Below are positions 60,151 through 64,000 of a stretch of DNA of 64,000 nucleotides, piece after piece. The translations under genes were made by a program, and so were the position numbers. This stretch comes from Stomoxys calcitrans (taxonomy: Eukaryota > Arthropoda > Insecta > Diptera > Muscidae): NCBI RefSeq assembly GCF_963082655.1, contig NC_081556.1, forward strand, positions 153,819,921-153,883,920, in the 5' to 3' direction. Under the pieces are notes generated by a model. That model ran no database searches and was not told where the DNA came from. It was given only the letters and a program-made list of their open reading frames with translations. The stretch's first letter is position 1. Each line of letters begins with the position of its first letter.

Positions 60151-60700
60151 ATGGCTCTTTAAATTGAGTTTGTTTCTTAAGTCTTTCTGGTGCCCATTGT
60201 TCGTGGTCAGGCTTACGGTTTCAAAAAGTTTGTTTCTTAAGTCTTTGCATGCAATATACTCTGAGCACATATGTCTCTCTCTCTCTCGCTCACTCACTCC
60301 TTGTTTCTGATGAAGTTCGTTTGCTAAGTCTTTTGACATAGAAAATGTGCAGGCTTAACTTTTTAAAAAGTTTGTTTCTTAAGTCTTTTCTTATATACAA
60401 AGACTCTCAAAGCATTTGTCTCTCTCTCTCGCTACTTGTTTCTGACTGAGTATATGGAATAGTCATTTGTGTCTCTCTCTCTCTCTCTCTCGCTCAATGG
60501 CTCCTTGTTTCTGATTAAGTTCGTTTGCTAAGTCTTTTGACTTAGAAAATGTGCAGGCTTAACTTTTTAAAAAAGTTTGTTTCTTAAGTCTTTTCTTATA
60601 TAAAAAGATTATGAGTGCATATGTCTCTCTCTCTCTCGCTCCTTGTTTCTGACTGAGTATAGGGGATAGTCAATGAAGTTGGTTTTCTAAGTCTTTTGCT
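60150..60700. repeat. Tandem repeat of about 205 bp with (TC)n
   Basis: AAGTTTGTTTCTTAAGTCTT recurs near 60219, 60367 and 60572, with ATGTGCAGGCTTAACTTTTT near 60345 and 60550. Each unit also holds a TCTCTCTCTC tract and CTCCTTGTTTCTGA. There are about two and a half units plus diverged edges. Confidence 0.85.
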
Positions 60701-60949
60701 TTGTATTCTGTTAACAAATTCTAATCTCTTTGAGAGTATTTCAAAGCAAACTTTTTACACCTTATGAAAAAGTACTCACATAAACCGAATTTCCCGACTT
60801 TACTACTTGGGAAACGGAGCGCTTGTTTGTCCACCAATTTAGATGAAATTCGATTTACAGGATTTTATAAGACATTTATTTATATATTTGGGACCAAGAT
60901 TTCCCAATCTCCATATTCCCATATATATGTGTATCCAAGATAACCACTA
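60700..60949. other. Short spacer with DINE-like remnants
   Basis: CATAAACCGAATTTCCCGAC near 60780 resembles a DINE-B unit; otherwise unassigned. Confidence 0.35.
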
Positions 60950-61115
60950 CAAGTAAAAGCTTGTTAAGTGCGGCCGGGCGGAAACTTGGGAACCCACCAC
61001 AATGATTTCGGAACACCACGTGTAAAATATCAGCTCATTCAGATAAAAATTGAGTCTCGTACGGGCTCAATACGCAATTCTGGATATTTATGCGGATATT
61101 AATCTGCCCCACGCT
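60950..61115 (-). mobile_element. DINE-1-like 3' end fragment
   Basis: Reversed 3' end CAAGTAAAAGCTTGTTAAGT, a degraded GGCCGGGCGG hairpin, and one partial family B unit (CACCACGTGTAAAATATCAG). Confidence 0.7.
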
Positions 61116-61147
61116 ACTATGGACATACACCTAAACCAGTAATCGGC

Positions 61148-62420
61148 TTATTGTGCGCTTTGAATACTAAAAGGTAACCCGAAAATGAAAATGTAAATCA
61201 GAAATGCTGTGCTATTAACAAAATCCCTAATTATTTTCCATACCACGCCCCTACGGCGGTTCATATCTTCTTTTGTGTCCCCACGTAAGTGCCAGTGTAT
61301 GTTAGCCGCGAAGGCCAGGCAATGACATTGGAAATGCTCCAACATCTCATCATCTTCCCCACATGCTCTACCTATGCTATCACTCGTAGTCCTATGTGTC
61401 CCTTTAAGATACCGAAAGCTATACTGACCTCTTTCTTATTTCCTTAGGTTAATGTCCATAGTGGCATGGGGCGGATACATAACCGCACCCTCTTTTCAAC
61501 TTAACCTAAGCTGAACTTATATCGTCGTCTTTTCACGATCCAGATCTCCCCACAGTATTTTCGCCATACTACCGACCGTTTCGCTGTTCCATAATGTGGC
61601 ATGCACGTTCGTCGTTCACGACCTTAACTTGGACTGCATGCACCCCAAAAGGCTTCGGGTGAATCAAGTTTATTGACGGCAGTTCTCTGGTCTTCACTTC
61701 CAAATCGCCTGCTCTTTCATTCCCCCCTACTCCACTACGGTTCGGCACCCAAACAATGCGTTTTATGCCATCCTCAGAGTAGGCGTTAATCTTCTTCTTA
61801 CACTCCAAGACAGTATTGATTGTTATTGGCCTGATGGTGGGCTTACTGTCTGTAAAGATGTTCACACTGGTCGTCCTCGTCGTTCCGACTTTTGGTCAGA
61901 CAGTCGGAAACAGGTCTCAGTCCCAGGTTTCTCAATGTGGACCATCCGTGTAGCACCAGATGGCACTACCAGAGTTTCGTCAATCCAAGACTGAGCCGCT
62001 GGTATTAGTGTCTCGCACTCGACCTTAAGTGTCGTCTCAGGTATCCTATTGGAAACCTCTTCCATTCCTTCCAGGTTTTCTATCGTCGCCTCGACTATCC
62101 GCGATGGTATGACCTTCTCGGATATCTGGTGACCTAGTAGGCGTCCTCCTCATTGCCCCGCCTGTATCAAGACAACATGTTCTTAGAACCTATTGCATGT
62201 ATGTATTGGTCTGATCACGATTCTGTAGAACCTTTGAACATTCCACGGTGTAAGACCCCATTTCGAGCCTGCGGGCCGCCTACATAATGGACATCGTCTG
62301 GGAGCCTTCTCGGTACGTTCCTTTCCAAAATTACTTCTAAGTATTGGACCTTGTCAGATATCAACCTCTCCTCTGGGTTAACATTGAGACTCCTAGGTCT
62401 AGCCCAGTCGTAAGCCATCT
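61148..62420 (-). pseudogene. Non-LTR retrotransposon tail: RT end, RNase H and C terminus
   Basis: Reading from 62420 on the minus strand: SLNVNPEERL and DKVQYLEVILERN (end of the reverse transcriptase), EEVSNRIPETTLKVECETLI (linker), then RNase H pieces NIFTDSKPTI, KKKINAYSEDGIKRIVWVP and GVGGNERAGDLEVKTRELPS, and after more breaks DEMLEHFQCHCLAFAANIH and RDFVNSTAFL, a C-terminal Cys/His-type region. Order and motifs fit a Jockey/R1/I-like element. At least four frameshifts or stops and some deletions disable it. The GCATGGGGCGG motif interrupts it near 61450-61505. Confidence 0.8.
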
Positions 62421-62437
62421 CCAGTCCTCATCTCTGT

Positions 62438-62886
62438 TGTTGTTCTTATGACTCTCGACATTCCTGATGAATTTCACAGAAATCGGTTTAGATTTAGGTA
62501 TAGCTGCATTTATGTGTATCGCCCGATTTTCATTTCTAGAGCCACTGCAAGCGCGTTTATTGACCAAATTTTACACAACGCTTTCCTCAAAGACTATATA
62601 AGAAGTTTGGACGAAATTGGTTCAGATTTAGATATAGCTTCCATGTATATGATCGTTCGATTAAGGGTAATTTGCAAAACTGTTGTCATTTTTCAACCGT
62701 AGTTATTACAGTTTAAACATATTTGCTCTAAATTCAATACGGATTGTTTAAAAACCCATCTGAAATCATCTGCGAGGTCCATCAAAATTGGTTGAGAATA
62801 GGAGATAGCTCCCACTTTGTATTTATAGGGTAGGTGTAGGGTATATAATAGTCGGCATCGCCGGACTTTTGCCTTTTCTTACTGGT
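62438..62886 (+). mobile_element. DINE-1-like family D fragment with 3' end
   Basis: TTATGACTCTCGACATTCC, GAAATCGGTTTAGATTTAGG and ATAGGGTAGGTGTAGGGTAT match 34090-34790. It ends with the hairpin AGTCGGCATCGCCGGACT and CTTACTGG. It is the second copy supporting family D as a real type with its own 3' end. Confidence 0.75.
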
Positions 62887-62946
62887 TTAAAAAGAAAAAT
62901 TGTCCCAAGTCTACCAACTTTTTCACTAAGACAGTTTCTGCTTGAG

Positions 62947-63754
62947 GTGGACTTTTGGGTGTACTCTATAGATCTAGAATTGGTCCTATCGAAAAGGTTA
63001 CCCGACCACTGCAGTGTGTATCAAGAAGAAATCCTTGCAATAAAGGAAGTGGTGGAATGTCTAAGATATAATGTCACTACGACGATTGGCATAAATATCT
63101 TCTCAGACAATCAGGCAGCCATCAAATCTCTGGAGAACGTATTTCTGAACGCAAGAACCGCCCTCGACTGTCGCAGATCAGTCAACGAGATGGCTGAACT
63201 GTTCAAAATTCACCTGTTCTGGGTGCCGGGCCACAGAGATATCCCAGGGAATTGTAAAGCGGATGAGCTTGCGAGACTAGGAACTATCCTACACATTTCA
63301 GGGACACTGCAATCTGTGGGTATGCCTCTAGCGACATGTAAGGAAAGTTTCAGGACCAGGCCCGAAGGACAACTAATGATAGATGGTCACAAAGTAGGGG
63401 CTGTGAGCATTCAACAACTATGTGGCCTAATCTAGACTTAAAGAGGTCTACAGCTTTGCTATCATTGGCTAGAACAGTAGGCTCAGTCATTGTGTCCGTC
63501 ATCACAGGTCACTGTCTAATCGAAAAACATGCTGACAGACTGAAGGTTGCCCTCAACGACTTTTGCAGAAGCTGTGAGGACATCGAAGAAGAAGAGAGTA
63601 TAGAACACCTTCTGTGTGTGTGTGTCCCGCACTAGCAGTTAGAAGGAGTTCCACTTTAGGTTCTCATTTCTTTGAGAAATTGTCTGATTTAGCGGATGTG
63701 AAAATTCGCAAGTTATTGGACTTTTTAAAGCGATCTGGATGGTTCAAAGGTTGA
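62947..63754 (+). pseudogene. Non-LTR retrotransposon tail: RNase H and C terminus
   Basis: The plus-strand frame reads LELVLSKRLPDHCSVYQEEI, then NIFSDNQAAIKSL (catalytic aspartate) and FWVPGHRDIPGNCKADELAR (His/Asp motif), so three of the RNase H active-site segments are recognisable; the first (TDGS) is cut off. The frame breaks near 63420 and continues one frame over as DLKRSTALLSLARTV, SVITGHCLIEKHADRLKVAL and FCRSCEDIEEEESIEHLLC. It breaks again in a GTGTGTGT run near 63615 and ends LDFLKRSGWFKG before TGA at 63752-63754. Sequence style matches the fragment at 8396-8745. Confidence 0.85.
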
Positions 63755-63875
63755 AACTAGAAGGCATCTTCCTTTTTCTGTTCTTGTGGTATCACAATGG
63801 ACAAAAACGTATAAGTGAGTCTGATGGCAGACTGCCACTTAAATCTAACCTAACCTGGGCAAAGGCACGTGCCTG
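63755..63875 (+). mobile_element. 3' UTR of the non-LTR element
   Basis: About 120 bp follow the stop, ending AAATCTAACCTAACCTGGG; short repeats of this type often end fly non-LTR elements. No poly-A tail is present. Confidence 0.5.
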
Positions 63876-63920
63876 GCCATATAGCAACACATTCTTTAAC
63901 CCACATGTACAAATTTACTA

Positions 63921-64000
63921 CTAGCTGGACCGGTGTGCTTCGCTGCATCCAACAGTGTTTGCGGCCCTCGTTTAACATGGTCCAAATTTGAAAGTTATTC
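63921..64000 (-). mobile_element. Helitron-type 3' end running off the window
   Basis: CTAGCTGGACCGGTGTGCTT, then CGCTGCATCC, is the reversed Helitron CTAG end with its GC-rich zone. The rest lies outside the window. Confidence 0.55.

Noticed and set aside
63840..63862. Telomere-like CTAACCTAACC repeat
   Set aside because: Only two units, located at the 3' end of a non-LTR element, where such short repeats are common.

Overview
The window looks like gene-poor, repeat-saturated nuclear DNA from a higher fly, most likely a calyptrate (muscid-type) dipteran. The organism call is an inference from the repeats: DINE-1/mini-me Helitron-like elements with the classic TTATACCC start, canonical Helitrons ending in CTAG, mariner-derived MITEs starting TTGGGTTGCCC, a tRNA-derived SINE and non-LTR retrotransposon tails. 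I found no host protein-coding gene, rRNA or bona fide tRNA that I can support. Nearly all open frames are chance readings through repeats; the real coding remnants (one mariner transposase and several reverse transcriptase/RNase H tails) are broken.

Layout. 1-1175 is AT-rich unique DNA with a hairpin and an old hAT fragment. 1176-5150 holds DINE-1-like elements, a Helitron fragment and an expanded GTCY microsatellite. 5150-7900 is mostly unique. 7905-9070 has a 29-bp satellite running into a duplicated retrotransposon fragment. 9085-11083 has tandem Helitron and DINE fragments. 12091-15708 is a three-layer nest (DINE-1, hAT-like element, Helitron); 16485-19748 has more DINE copies, one carrying a Helitron. 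19914-26468 mixes MITEs, DINE, a Helitron fragment and the best SINE copy. 27444-31700 has DINE and Helitron pieces around unique DNA. 32890-35185 is a four-layer nest (DINE-B, hAT-like, DINE-D, mariner MITE). 35510-40957 has a SINE fragment and two large DINE-A copies. 42404-43791 is a hAT element with an 8-bp target duplication. 43915-50061 has DINE-A copies around unique DNA. 50391-51444 is a decayed mariner. 53519-56760 holds SINE, DINE, non-LTR and abutting Helitron copies. 56760-60950 is the longest stretch without transposons, A-rich and UTR/enhancer-like. 60950-64000 ends in DINE and two opposed non-LTR retrotransposon tails.

The elements do not form a pathway. The useful information is their insertion history, readable from target duplications and from host elements that rejoin when inserts are removed. 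Family labels A, B and D for the DINE-like repeats are mine, based on internal repeat unit and 3' end.
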